Origin: Caenorhabditis elegans
Taxonomy: Eukaryota > Nematoda > Chromadorea > Rhabditida > Rhabditidae
Assembly (NCBI RefSeq): GCF_000002985.6
Contig: NC_003284.9
Location: 7,130,001 to 7,194,000, forward strand
Direction: 5' to 3'
DNA: 64,000 nt
Below the pieces are notes generated by a model. The model did no database searches and was not told where the DNA came from. It worked only from the letters and a program-made list of their open reading frames with translations. Both the position numbers and the translations under genes were made by a program. Below are positions 36,152 to 49,335 of this stretch, one piece after another. Each line of letters opens with the position of its first letter. Position 1 is the first letter of the stretch.

Positions 36152-39100
36152 TTAAAATCGACTATTCCTAGAAGGATAATAATCAGACGAATGACTACTC
36201 GGACCAGGGTTTGATGGAAGGTCGTTGTAAACTGGTGGACTACGGTCATAGCTGTTATATTGAGGAGGCGTTGGTCGCGGATAACAAGATGCTGTGGCAT
36301 GGGGATCCAAGTACGTCTCGGGAGGTCCAATTGAGTATTCTGGATACATTGCTGGTGGGGAATGGTACATTGGTGAGTTGTATGGTTCTGAAGAAATATT
36401 TGTTTTTGGTTCTAGGTTCATAGTTTCTTTAATAGTATATTGTCTCAATCCAATTCGAAGGTGGAGTAGCGTCAGTGAAAAGTTTAGTAAAATAATCTTA
36501 AGAAAAAAACAAAACAATCATACAGCCGAAATAAAATATTACGAAATATATGTATTCTTTCAAAAAGTTTTGGCACCCCCACTTATAGAGCAAATACGTT
36601 AATTAAAAACCTTCATTTCACATTTAAACAATTTTTACTTCCAAAAAATGGGTAACTATGTAAAATGAATAATTGTCAAATTTTGATTGTTATTTTAAAA
36701 AAGTTGAAAAATTACATCTATAACAATTTTCCTAAGTTTTTTTTTCGCTCTCACAATGGTAAGCAAAACTATGTATGTAGATAGAATCTTTGGAATCCTG
36801 CGTTTATCAAAGTTGGCAATATATAAAAACTTCGGGAAGTTTTCGGCAACGAACAATCGTGTTGCCGAAGCTTTGAAAATTATCGAACATATATCTTTGT
36901 TGAGCTTATATTTTAAACTGCTTTTCTAAAGACATCTTCAAAATTTTGACATCCGGCAAATGTCAAAATGGCCGAAAGTTATTTGTTAAATTTGATTAGC
37001 TTCCTAGAGCAAATTAAATTGTCATCTTATATCTTACTTGATGAATCTCGTCCGGAGCTGTTGCAATACGAATCCATCATAGTATCATCTGTTAAAGGTG
37101 TAGACCATTGCTCTCCAGCTCCCTCACACACTTCACCGCTACTATTTAGTGCTTCGCTTCGTGGGGTGGTCATGCTCATGTGACCAAATTGGCTCTGTAA
37201 TACTGACTTTTTCTTAGAGTTATCCCCCATTTTGTGTTACCTCTAAATATGAATTGTATCTTGGAAGAGTATTCCTTGTCTTTTCTCGCTTCTCATACAT
37301 CATCTTGAGAATATTATTTGCTAGACTTGCTGTAAATTTTCAGTTCTACTTGTCTATTGGTGTGCAACGTTACCTAATTCAGGGTGAGTTTGAGATTGCA
37401 TTTGAACATTTTGAAGCATTTTAACAAGAACGTCATCTCTGTCAAGTACGTTTGCCATTTGCTCATGATGCATCAAATTATAAATCAAGGCCAGAGCCGA
37501 TGATTTCGTGTTCTCTTCAACGTTGGCTTTTTGTAATACAAAAATTGGAAGAGTATGACCATCGCCCATTCGGCTATTTTCAGGAGTTTGCAGGAAGAAA
37601 ACAACCTATAAATTGAAATTTGGGTTTTCAACCTGAAAACATTAATACCTCGTTGAGAATGTCCTGGTCTCTTGTAATCCATCGCAGGATTTGAATACAA
37701 AGATGAATGATATCTTTCACGCGGACACCTTCGATAGATTCTTGCTTGAAATCCAACAATTATTAGTCGGTTTGTTGACTTTTTACTTACCACATTCAGC
37801 TGGGTACATGCCACTCTCAAAATATGAATGAGTTGCTCAACAAAACCTTTATCTCCAATTCGGCATGATCGGAATGGAGCAAGAAGGGCATGTTGGGATA
37901 CAACTTTCAGCAGGAGCTAAATTAAATCTCAATTTCTTATTAGCCCTTCAAATTAATGACTTACACTCAATGTGTGTTTCAGCAATACTGGTCTCATTGT
38001 TAACAATTTGTGTAGAAATAATGCAGGATCTCGGAAAACAAATGCTTGGACCTTATCTGACATTGGATGTCCAACACAGAGATGCCGTAGCGTGCAAATT
38101 AGGCTTTCCTGAAAACCGTATTGTTAAGCTTTGAAATTTAAATGTTATTACAATATAATCCTCCATTTGCTGTGCTTCTTTATCTCTCAAGTCACCCATC
38201 TCTTTGGTGGCAATTGTTAAAGCTCTCACAAGAATGACAACCCCATTGTTGCCACACATAAACTCCTGGAATTAAAATTAATACTATATCTTGATTTCTG
38301 ACAAAAGCACCTTGTTATGCCTGTTGTTTGCAACTAGATTTGACATTATCTGAGCAGAATATAGACGGATTGTTGTATTTCGAGAATTGACCAGCTCCAG
38401 AAGAGATTTCAAAAGTAAATCTTCTTTTATTTTGCTTGGTACGTCACTTATATTTCGCAAAGTTTCAAGGGTTGATTGTACAAGTCGCGGACTACCATGT
38501 GAAAGAAGATTGGCGAGAATTTGGCGACCACCAAAAGCAACAAGATTTGGAGCGTCCTGGAAAAGTTCAGACATTACATCCTTCAGTTTCAAATATTTCT
38601 TACAAAGTTCGAAAATGTTTTCAAAAGTTGCGTAGTTCGCCAAAGCAAATTTTCATAAACTCTGTGTTGTAGTAGCATGAGCAGTTTTTGAGGTCCTCCC
38701 ATTTTCACAAACTTGATTTTCTGTTCGGTGTTCTTTTCACACAAAACTCTGATCAAGTCAACTATCACTGGAAGAAGTTTTTCTGATTTCTCCGCTTCTA
38801 ACCACGGAGTCACATGCTGCAATTTTTTGTAAATTTTTTTTTTTCAATTTTTTTTCTTCTTTAATCTTACAGTAATCGCATCTTGTTGACGCGCAATGAT
38901 CACACTTTGTCCGCCTCTCTGCTTATCGGACAGAATCGAATGCATAGTAAGAATGGCATATTTGTATATTGAACTTGGATAAGTACTGTAACAGCTATTT
39001 GAATGATTTTTTTCTGAAATTTAACTTTCTTACCCAATATGCCTAATAAGATTTGGAATTATATCAGGTTGTTCTGCGATCGCTCGAGTGACAAGATCAA

Positions 39101-40616
39101 TTCCTTCCTGTCGGTTGCAAATGTGGAAGAATGTTCCCAAAGTGCAACGAATGATGTTCTGAAAATATATGATGTATTAAACTGTGCAAGTGCACAAGCT
39201 ATACCGGGAATTCAACTTTGTCACGGAGAAGATCACGCAGTGTAAATATAACACGGGGGTCCACAATTCGAGCTTCATTTTGCCGTCGCATTGGGTCACA
39301 CTCCATCTTCGCAATATTTTGCATCAGAATTACAGCTTTGTGCACAACCTCCTGTAAGATTTTTGTTTGAATAATGTTTTTTTCAGCAGAACAATCAATT
39401 TTTTTAAATTTTTTCCAGATACTTCAATTTTGATAATCGATTTTAAATGTTACAAACAATCAAAAGTTCAAACACCGGCTTCATCAGTAAGCAGCATTAG
39501 AACCAATTTATCTTTGTGTTAATATCAGTACTGAAATCAAAAGTTCATAGTTTAATTTCAGATTTTGTGATTTGAAAATTTAAGTGAATAAATTCGACTA
39601 AATATTTTTCTTACTGTAGATTTGATAATTTATTTTGAGTAATTGAAAGTTAAAAATCAATTAACATCATATTATACCTAAATGAAATAATAGTAGTCCA
39701 GTAATAGTAGTAATAGTAATAGTAATAGTAATAATAGTAATAGTAGACATACGTTTCTAATTTTTTAAAGTTTTTTTTTCAAAAATTTCAGTCACAGTTC
39801 TGATAAGTTGCTAAGTTTTCCAAAAATTTGTAACATTTCGAGCATTGTTGCATGTTGGAATACAAGATGTTTGAATATAATTAAAATATAAAAAATAGGT
39901 CAAAACCGAGGATTTTTTTAATTCATATATTGTGAAATTATGAGTATGAATATTTCAAAAAAGTTTTGAACAAAAAAATCTTACATTATCCTGATCTTTC
40001 ATAAGCATAGTGAGTTCTGGAATTGCTCGAACTGTGTTATACTGCCCATCCGCTTGATTTTGCGTGATCCCATCAAACTTTTGTTTTTGCTGGAAGAAAA
40101 ATAACAATTTTGTCCACCAGCGCATTTTGATATGAAATGGTCTTACTTGATCTGAAAGAGTGGGGATCGGCTCATAGTCGGCCATGGATGACATTCCGGA
40201 AAGATGCGATGACGGATGTAGAGATGATATAATAGATGGAGCCTGAAATTGAAACACATTAATCTTTGTTGTGTGTGTGTGTCTATCTCTCCTCTGTTTT
40301 CTCGTACCTCACTGTGATTCATTGTTTGGAAACCGCTATCAAAGTTGTGATTCCGCCACATATCCACCTTGCGGTGGCCGGTGCAGGGCGTTGAGCCCAT
40401 GTGTATATCCGAATAGCTCGAGGTGTGTTGCTCCCTGTAAAAAATATTTTAAAACAGTTTTAAAATTTTTTTTTTGATAACTCCCAACATCAAAATAAAT
40501 TGTTTCTTTTCCTCAAATTTGCAGGCTCGTTCAATCAAAAAAACTTACATTGTAAAAGATGCCTCTGATAAATTTGTGTCGTCATGGTTAATAACTAGGT
40601 TCGGATCCAGGTCCAT
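36152..40616 (-). CDS. bar-1: Beta-catenin/armadillo, Wnt effector (bar-1)
   Basis: Transcriptional co-activator acting with TCF (POP-1) in canonical Wnt signalling; cytoplasm and nucleus. Exons: 40549-40616, 40308-40434, 40147-40242, 39985-40089, 39205-39351, 39034-39158, 38871-38985, 38604-38816, 38311-38556, 38152-38265, 37965-38108, 37791-37916, 37649-37744, 37374-37605, 37241-37329, 37038-37194, 36152-36387. They sum to 811 aa, the length I recall for BAR-1. Armadillo repeats run from about aa 130 to 650; [16 protein letters not shown] aligns with the YEKLLWTTSRVLKVLS segment of beta-catenins. The N-terminus carries DSGFQT, resembling the DSGxxS phosphodegron. The tail is rich in Pro, Tyr and Ser and ends NSRF. 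Several introns are only 43-48 bp. The acceptor 9 bp upstream of the ATG suggests trans-splicing. Confidence 0.95.
39690..39747. repeat. TAATAG microsatellite in bar-1 intron
   Basis: About ten imperfect copies of TAATAG/TAG in the 633-bp intron 39352-39984. Such tracts vary in length between strains. Confidence 0.85.
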
Positions 40617-40626
40617 CCCAGTTTTC

Positions 40627-43600
40627 TGAAAAAAAAAGCCAAATATTTTTTTATGAATCAATTCGAACAAGAAAAACGATTTGTCTGCCGGATGAAGAGA
40701 AAAAATAGGAAAAAGCAGTGAAAAAACTGAATGAACAAAATGTTTGAAAACATTACAAATCTTCCTGCTGGGCACAAGAAAGAGTGTGTGGTGATGGGGC
40801 GGTGAAATAGTGAGATAGAGAGTCTAAGGCTTGTGTAATGAAGAAAAAGCAATAATAGAAATGAGCGGTTTGTACCTAACCTAGAGTAAAGGGCTATTGA
40901 TATCAGATGGCTTCTATTTCACCCCCAATCATTCCCATCCCCTTGCCCGTCCCGCTCGCATTATTCAACCCATTTTCTTTCGTGCTTTCAATCACCTATC
41001 AGTGAGTGAGCAGCCAAAGGTGTGAAATTGGCTAATAAAATTTAGAGGTATGTTTCAATAATAATGATTATCTGTGGTGAAACGAGAAGGCACACAGTCA
41101 TCAGTTGTGGGTTTGAAATGAACAAACGGGAAAGACGGGGGAAACAACTTTGATAAGGATGTATTTGGGAGGAGAACTGGGAAGGCTGGGAGAGAAAATA
41201 GAAATGGGATAGCTTAGTCGTAAATTATCAGTTGGGATAATTAGTCGACTCTTATTTATCAAGTCCTTCATTTTTATTCTTCTTTATTTTCTTATTCATT
41301 TATATCATATCAGCATAACGACCCAGATTTGCTGTTTTTCAAAAGGTTTCTAGTGGAAAATCAAACAAGCCATCATTTGGTTTCCGTTAGACAGAATCGT
41401 TATCAGGATTATTCATTTTAGACAAAAGTTTGGTCAATAGGAAAGTGTTAATCATGGCAAATTAGAATAACCAAGAGTACAACCTTAAAAATAATTTTTA
41501 AAAATTGTGTTAACTTTCAAATTGCAGGATAAAATTGCAAACTGTGAATGATAAAAAAAAGTTAATTTTCTTTCAGGCTAAGTTTCTGGCATTCAAATTA
41601 TTTAAGCAAAACTTTGATTGTTATTTATTATAATTTTATTGGAGTTCACTACTATAAATTATGTTTTTTTTATTGTTTCATGCAATGGATCAATTGCTAA
41701 TTTTCATGATACACTTTTGAAAAGGTTTTTTTTTATTTCCGCTGAAGAAAAGCATCATCATTAATATGACTTTTTATCCTGTTTTCCAATACTATGAACT
41801 TTGATTTTTTGAAGGACACGTTAATGACTCATTTAGTGGGTATGAGTTGCCTATTGTTTGTACATTTAAACACTTTCACAGACAAATTGCATTTACTTGT
41901 TATGTACACAATGTCATAAAGACTACAACTTAAAAATTATATTAATGAATTAACTATCTTTCATACTATTCTGAAAAAGTTTTTGCTCAATTTATTTTTT
42001 AAGTTGTAAAAACTTATAATATATTATTATTTTACAACCGGAAAAAAGTGAAATTACGTCGAGAAAAAGCAATAAAAGAAGAATAGTTTGTTTAAGAAAT
42101 GGAGAAAAGTGTTGCAACGGGTGCTCCATGTCGGGGGTTTACTGATAACAGTGTTCTCCTTATGAGCAATCTTTCATAAAGACATCATTTAACATTTCAA
42201 AATCTTACAGGAAATTGGAATATTTAAAAAATCAGTGCTTCCGTCTTGTGCTAAAAAAAAACATTTTTAACCTCAAAAGTTATTTTAACTTGCAATGTGT
42301 GTTATTTATGACTATTGCAAAAAGGATCTCATAAAAAAATAACTTTTTTTAACTGAAATTTTTCAATCCTTCACCAATTTTTCAATACAGGCGTCAATAT
42401 TCCAAAGTTGGGTTTCTAAAAAGATGATAAGTAAAGATTGCGAGAAATGAAAATTTTAACACATGATAATGATACATATTATCAATTTTGAAGAAAAGAA
42501 TAAGACGCAGTGGAATGTTGCAGTGTTCATTTGGAAGTAACTGAACTAATATAATAATTCGAAAAAAAGTAGATACGTAAATATACAGTTGTCAGAATAA
42601 GTGCTTTAATTTTTTCTTCAAAATTCTACGTGATTATTTATTTGAAAACTTGTTGGACACCAACAAACGCAATGAATATTATCTTCAAATTATTGCCACC
42701 TCAAACTCCATTTGGAACATTACCTAAAAATTAATATAATATTTTTGGCCGTAGAGCCTCATAGAAGAAGTATTTTGGTACTTCCATTTCAAATTTTAGT
42801 TTTTCCGGATTGAAAACAAAACAAATTATTTCGGTATTTCATGAAAACCGGATAAAATAACTGTTACAATTATTTCTGAATGGCCACGTGTCCCGGTTAT
42901 TTCAGAACAAATCGCACCTTGCAGCGCGCCCATGTGACCATGCGATTGTTATTATAGATTATAAAGAACTACAGAAAAAAAAAACAATGGAGATCAAAAT
43001 TCATGGGAGACGGTAAAAAGATAGACATTTTTCAGCAAAAAGATTGACGATAAGAATGAAGGATTCATCATGTTTCCTTCTGTCTTCATCTCCTTTTTTT
43101 GTTGTGTTTATTTTTTATTGCAGTAAATTTTTCGCGCGTAATGAACACTAAAAATATAAAACATGAGGATATCATCGAAAGTAAGGAAGATAATTGTTGG
43201 AGGTGAGAAATACCATCTTGAACCTCTTTTTGAGGGAAGTACGATAGGAATCACCGACCGGACAGTAGCGTCCAATCTGTCTATCCCCTCAGCAGGGCAC
43301 GAGGACAACATGAAAAATTATCCATTATTCTGTTTCTCGGCGAGTACATTACAATTGCCCCTTTTCCATCTTCTAGCGCCTAAGCAAAAATTGAAAAGAA
43401 GGGTAAAAACATTTTAGTGCAATTTTTTAGTGTCGCTTGTATGTGTGTGTGTGTGTGTCGACTGTCGACGCTAAATGTTTGGGAGATTGATAAGGTCGTT
43501 TGTGGAACTAATAGACAGAGAGAAAATTGAAAATGAAGAGGATTTAATGAGAAAAAGAAATAGCAAAAACGGCAACAGTTCTTGATGTAACCAATTGATT

Positions 43601-46600
43601 AAAACGAATGTTGTCACATTTGAAACTGATATGTATTATTAAAATGATTGAAACTTCAAACAAAGCAGAGGATCAAAAACAAAAACATTTTAAGACTGGA
43701 GCTTGATCCCGAATTACGTGAATGGCATACAATATTGCTTTCGTCTTAAATTATTATATTTTTTTCTAAAGCTTGACATGTCGGGTTAAAGGCACAAATG
43801 ATTGGAGTGGGTTTTGACACGGCTTTGCTAAGAATGCCAAAGTATATAGACTTGATCATATGATTTAAAAAAAAAGAAAACTTTGAAAATTTCAAACCTA
43901 AAGTGCACACATTTTTCATAATAGAAAGTTATTTGTTTCAAATTCTGGTTTGAATAATTATTATTTTATTCGCAAACGCCTTCAATTTATAAATCATGAT
44001 CATAAAACTGATTGTGAGAAGATGAAAATTTTCAAATCCCCATAAAAATTTTAAATGTGATTCAAAACTGCACAGTGGATTGGATAAGTCAGTGAAGAGA
44101 TTGTGTGAGTTCTAATGTCAGCGGAGGTCTACGAATGTAAAGTCGTTTGTGCAAAGGTCAGTGAAGTGAAGACTCTTCACCAAAATTCACCCACTTTTAT
44201 TGAGCAATCTGAATTGCCACATATATCTCACAAACTGAACGAAGGTGAGAGAAAGAGGAAGAGACAATGTGGGCGAAAAGCTGAAAGAAGGGGAGGAGTA
44301 GATGGGAAAGAGATGAACTCTCAATAATCAATTGTCAATCGCAAAGCTATAAACTGGCGCGGCGAAGGGGAGAATGATTGTGTTAGTGTTAGTCTTCAGT
44401 GCCACTCTTCATTGTCAGTGCTAATGTTTGTGTTACAAATCTTGTCGTATCTTTATTTCTTCAATAGTAAAACCATCAGCGCCAGTTATCAAGATTTGAA
44501 ACAGCAGTGAATATCGAGAAGTGAAGCACGAAGATCGAGAATTAAGGAGAAGCAGGGTTAATGTCAAATGTTAACCAGCGGATTCAAAGGACCGCTGTGT
44601 TGATTTATCACCAAAAGTTGTGTTACAAAAGTTGTCTTCGCTAATCATTCTAGCCGCATGTAACAGCTGTTTTTTGAGGAATGATAGAAATTGATTTTAT
44701 TAGCTGTTCATGTTGTTTAAAAAAAAATAAAAGAGCAATTATCAACTAGCTATCAATCAACTAACAACTAATATCATATTTCTGAAATAAGCTACTTTTG
44801 TAGTAGCCTTCAAATGAATTTTCTATTCTGTCCGATTTAATAAAATGGTAATAATCAAAACCTGAGTACGTCAAAAACTTATCGAACGTCAACTTCAATC
44901 AGTAAAAACTTGTCTGAAACAAATATAAAAGCGTCGGAAGTAAGTTTTTGTTGGGAATTTGAGAAATTCTTGTTGAACGTTATTTTGTTTCATTTACTAG
45001 GCTTCTAGGCCTACGAGCTAATAAAAATTAATAGCAGCCTGTAATAGACTTGCAGTGTTTGCCAAAACAGTAATGACTTATAAACACTAGAAAATATGTA
45101 TACAAATCAAGCTTAATTTCTGCTAAATTGAGAAGTGCACATGTATCATATATGTAGAAACATACATCACGAAACCTTACTAAAATGACAATTTTAGTCA
45201 AGGGTAAGCTTTTAAATTTTTGAAAAATAGTTAGTTTTAAAAAGTGCCGGAACGAAATTGACGAAATTGCAGTTCGCCGATTTTTGCGCACTCCTGATAA
45301 ATTCAGATGAACCGAAAGCATTATGAAAAATGTATTTAATCTTAGAAAACACATAAGTTCACAAATTATGTGTTATAAATCGATCTTTTATGCCAAAACT
45401 GCATCTCAAACTGCTGTTATTTCAGACTTAGCTAAAATATAAGAACGTTCTAAAATTATATTCTATGAAAACAAACGAAAACAAAAGAAACGGAAACAAA
45501 ATTTGTCTTTTCTAAGCTTCGACGGCGTGTGCACCATCTCCTAACACGGGCTCCCTCCGAAATAATCCCCAACGGGAGTGTTGGTGGTGGAGGCACCCAA
45601 GCCACAATTGATAAATGGTCTTGGCCATTTTTAGGGCTAAAGTAAAATATGGCCAGTATCTGAGGGGTCTTTTTGTCTTCTCGACTTTCGCTTTGTTGTA
45701 TCTGCTATCGAATGAAGGATGGGCTCAACTCAACAGATCTTTTTCAAGATCAATGTGCCCCCTAGGAGACCGGGGAGGAGGTGGAGAAGAAGGAGGGAAG
45801 AATAAGATTCGATGCTCAGGCTTCGCCAATAGTTTTATGATATGAGAGAAAACGAGGATCGAGGGCGCAGTTTTGCTATTTTTATTAGTAATGCGCAAGG
45901 AATGTGTACAGGTGGCGCTAATGTGCTGAACGATTAGAATCGAGAAGAAAAACGAGGCATTTGAAGATGGGGGTAAGATGAAGATGAGGCAAAATGTGTG
46001 AGTGTGCGGTGTGTGTTTCAATTCACAAAAAAGCAGCTGAAGGAGGTGAAGACAGCGACAGCCGGCGGCAGGAGAAGGGGTGTGAATATGGTGAGCTGTC
46101 AAGTAGAAGAATGATGAATACGGTAAACGGATGGAAATCCGTCGAGAGGGCACAACAAGGATGCGTCGCCTTTGCGGCATTCATCAGGCAGACGGCGTGC
46201 ACACTTCCAGCTGTCATCAAGAACCTTTCAAAGCTGAACATTGACCGATCGTTTTCTTTTCCAAATGTGAGACTTTTTCTCTCGCCACCAGATTTGCAAC
46301 ATGTGACAATCAGGATGTGCGAGATGGAAGGGTGAAATGAGTTCAAATTTATTGTATGATTTTATTGTACAGAAGTAACAAAGTGCATCTTTAAAAATAT
46401 ACTTCCAAGACCATTGAGCCTTTTTTGAAGTCCCAAGTGCCGAAAGCTTATTAGAGACTGCCCATTCTACAAGATTAATAAAAACTATGGAAACTATAGA
46501 ATTAGATAGCTAACGTTGGGTATTAAATTGGATAACTTAGGAATACGCAAGTCGACACATGCGCTTTAGCGCCTGCCAACGGCTGCTGTATCTATAAAAA

Positions 46601-46982
46601 TATATTTTCTGCTTTGGAGATAGTCGTGTATGGAACTATTGGATTTTCAAAACCGTTCCATAATTTTCTCTTCTAAAAAATTATTAAGGATGAACATACA
46701 TGTTTCAAAAATTGTAAGTCAATTTTATGGATATTCCGAATTGTCGACCCGGCCAAAAAATACTGTAAGAAAATTTTTAAAAAACATGATTTAAGGAAAA
46801 ATACAAGTTTGCAAAACAATTTTTAAGGAAAAAAGCGTCTCGTACTTGTTTTCGAAATTCTTGTAGTTGCAGTATCACATTAAACTTAAATGTTTTCAAA
46901 TATTTTGCATACATGTTTTAACGATGATTTGGGTTTAGCGTAAATAATCAAATTTTAATTGGACTGACTACAAAAAATTCGG
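40627..46982. other. Long bar-1 upstream region, no supported gene
   Basis: About 6.4 kb with no splice-supported coding model. A (TG)n tract lies at 43442-43458. The open frame 43163-43417 (+) follows an acceptor-like TTATTGCAG but overlaps a similar-length frame on the other strand, so coding is doubtful; likewise 44115-44327 (+). GC-richer, purine-biased patches at about 44230-44420 and 45500-46340 stand out against the AT-rich background. This space probably houses tissue-specific bar-1 control elements. Confidence 0.45.
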
Positions 46983-47054
46983 TGCCTCATGCTGGAATCG
47001 AACCAGCGACCTTCTGTTTACTAGACAGACGCTCTGCCACTGAGCCAATGAGGC
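46983..47054 (-). tRNA. tRNA-Thr (anticodon AGT)
   Basis: On the minus strand the sequence folds as a standard cloverleaf: acceptor stem GCCTCAT/ATGAGGC, anticodon stem TCTGT/ACAGA around loop CTAGTAA (anticodon AGT, reading ACU), and T arm GCTGG-TTCGAAT-CCAGC. The discriminator base is A, no intron is present, and a run of six T follows within 10 bp as a polymerase III terminator. All stems are intact, so the gene looks functional. Confidence 0.95.
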
Positions 47055-47640
47055 AGATGTAAGTTTTTCGATATAAACTCTTTGTCAGGTTAATGAAAAC
47101 ATTCACATGTTTTTAAAACGCAGGTATCATACAAAAAAAAAAGGCGACTGAACACAAGTGCTATACAACTTTGATTAGAATTTGAAAAATCATTTTCGAA
47201 AACTGAATACCTAGTTTTTGCAGAATAGTTTTGCTTGAAAAGCTTTTTGAAAAAAATTGAAAAAAGAGAAATTCATGATATCTTCATTTTAAACGTGTTT
47301 ATCAGCAAAAAATGCTTACTAAATCGAGATCACAAAGTAGACCTAAATTTAAAAAGCCAGAGGATTCAACTCGATTCGAAAAAAATTGCTTTGAAGGCAA
47401 ATTTCTGAAACATAAAAGTTCTGCTTAAAACTGAAATATTTTGAGATAACATTTTTTGTGGTTCACAGTTAAATCTTGCAGGGTTTTTTTTATGTTTAGG
47501 CTAGCCATGACTCATGCCGATTGAACTAGATAACGGTTTTTTCGAAAATGGCTGATAGCAACACAGTATATCGGGTGAATATTAACAAAGTTTATTATTG
47601 GTTCTGCGCACCGTTCAATTGATTTCTCTGTAACATCGAA
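47055..47640. other. Intergenic, nothing recognised
   Basis: AT-rich sequence between the tRNA and the next gene. No coding exon, RNA gene or clear repeat was seen. Confidence 0.45.
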
Positions 47641-49139
47641 ATGCTGAGTGCCGTTGGATTTTTGGTGGGTTTTTAAAATTTCAAACAGCTTCCTATTTTA
47701 CTGTTTTTCAGACAAACAATGCACCATCTCCACTTCTCGATATCGAAATGGAACTATTGGCTAGCACTGTAACAAGCGAAGAAAAAATTAGTAACCAAAA
47801 ACCTACCAAGGAAGATTTCACTATGCTTATCTATATTGTACAAGAGCTTATTGCGCGAGCAAAAAAAATAATTGAGTGCGGATCGTTAGTGATTTGCACC
47901 AAACAAACGGTACGTGTATCTCAAGAACATCCTGTGTTTTAAATTCGTTCTAATACAGTGCAGTTGGGCGGTCGTTTATTCAACTTTTTGACCTAATTTC
48001 TGTAATTTTTGAGATATCATTATGAAAATTGGGGAGCATAGGTTTTTCAACATTTGCTATTGTACTACATTAACACTTTTTCAAGAAAATATTGTAAAAA
48101 TCCTCAAACTCTCAAATTAGAGGGGGGTTGCTATAGAAGTTGTGCGCACTGTAATTTTCTATTAATTTACATAATTGAATTTTTCTGACGCAAGTCTAAA
48201 TATTTTTTTTTCTATTTCTGGAAATGTTCAAAGATACGGCAGACACCCTAGCTATTCAAAACATTACTGTAGATATAAAAACTGTGTCGCTCAGTTAAAG
48301 TTCTTATTGAAGTTATGCCACAGTTTTTATCAGCTGTATCCACCGGCAACCTCGCAGTATTGGCATTGCATAATCATAATAAGCACATCGTCAACAAAAT
48401 TGTTCAGTAGACACACATCATGCCAAATACTTAAATAACATTATTTTTTCAACGCGAGTGAAAAATAATTCAAAAAATAGGCTAACTTGTGAGAAGTTGA
48501 TATGACAACTCTAGCTATTCTTATTTTTCGCGTATTTTTCTTATTTTTCTTATTTTTTTTAAATTATTTATTTATTTTTCGCTAGAATTCTTCGCAAACT
48601 TTCTTGTATACAAATGTGCTACAGGTTGTGAGAGACTTGCGAAAACACTACGTTAATGCTCAAAAGCATGACTACAGTCATCTGTACCCAACTATCGATT
48701 TTTATCTTGGGCACGTTGACGTAATGTGCAAACCTGGGGTGAGGAGCAAGAGAATTACTCCATGTCTCTTATCATTTTCAGTGTCAGAAACCATTTAACA
48801 TCAAAACCGATCCGGTTTCGAGATATTCTAGCAAAATGTTCAAAAAGCCACACACTCTATCTTCTTGTGACAAAAAGCACTCTGACATTCGGCATGCCAC
48901 GTGCCATATCAATGGAGTTTGAGCACAGCTCGCAAGGCGCCAAAATGATTAAGAGCTGGGCAAAAGAAAAAGAAGGACATCTTCGTGTTCGGCTTACAGC
49001 AGACCAAAAAAATGACCGACTATTTGTCGAGTGGGCTCTATCTAGAGATTGGACGAAACGTGACAAGCTCGATCACAAACTAGACTGGTCTAAACTTTAT
49101 GAAGGGCTAGAAAACACAAACGGTACAATTTTTCTGTAA
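47641..49139 (+). CDS. Unrecognised five-exon gene, 207 aa
   Basis: Exons 47641-47664, 47712-47909, 48625-48738, 48782-48866 and 48937-49139 join in frame. Introns 1 and 3 are short worm-type introns (47 and 43 bp) with TTTTCAG acceptors; intron 2 carries a repeat; the acceptor of intron 4 (CTCGCAAG) is weak, so the last junction is the least certain. The product has no signal peptide or membrane segment, is helix-prone near ELIARAKKIIE, and ends with a charged Trp-rich part (SWAKEKEGHLRVRL, WALSRDWTKRDKLDH). Without the fourth intron the frame stops soon after 48782, so a pseudogene cannot be excluded. I do not recognise a family and propose no function. Confidence 0.55.
47954..48153. repeat. 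Short TACAGTGC-ended element in an intron
   Basis: About 200 bp starting TACAGTGC and ending GCACTGTA. Its right ~40 bp (GCTATAGAAGTTG..GCACTGTA) recurs at about 55310-55353, so this is a dispersed family. No coding capacity. Confidence 0.6.
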
Positions 49140-49140
49140 A

Positions 49141-49335
49141 GGTGGAGTGCGCCCATTGGGAAATTGCTTTAAAACAAGCTTATGGGGTCACAATGACTGA
49201 ATAACATGATAAAAAAAATTCAAAAAATGTTTCTAGATTTCTTATGATTTTTTGAAAATTGCAACAATCTCAGTTTTCCCCTAATTCCTATTAGAATTTC
49301 CGCCAATTGGATTGGATTGGCGGAGCGCACTTGCA
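49141..49335. repeat. Possible small inverted-repeat element
   Basis: The left edge contains GAGTGCGCCCATTGG and the right edge is the imperfect inverse, ending GGCGGAGCGCACTTGC. About 195 bp of AT-rich interior and no ORF. The match is weak, so this is tentative. Confidence 0.35.

Noticed and set aside
38557-38603. Apparent read-through of bar-1 into two different frames near 38.6 kb
   Set aside because: Explained by a normal 47-bp intron with a GTAAGA donor and TTTTCCAG acceptor.
43163-43417. 84-codon + strand ORF after an acceptor-like TTATTGCAG
   Set aside because: The opposite strand is also open over the same bases and no domain or downstream splice site supports it; left inside the bar-1 upstream region.
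45890-45902. ATGCGCAAGGAA and, at about 57327, TCGCGCA: partial matches to the X-chromosome dosage-compensation recruitment motif
   Set aside because: Only the core matches; the flanking bases of the 12-bp motif do not, and single partial matches are expected by chance.
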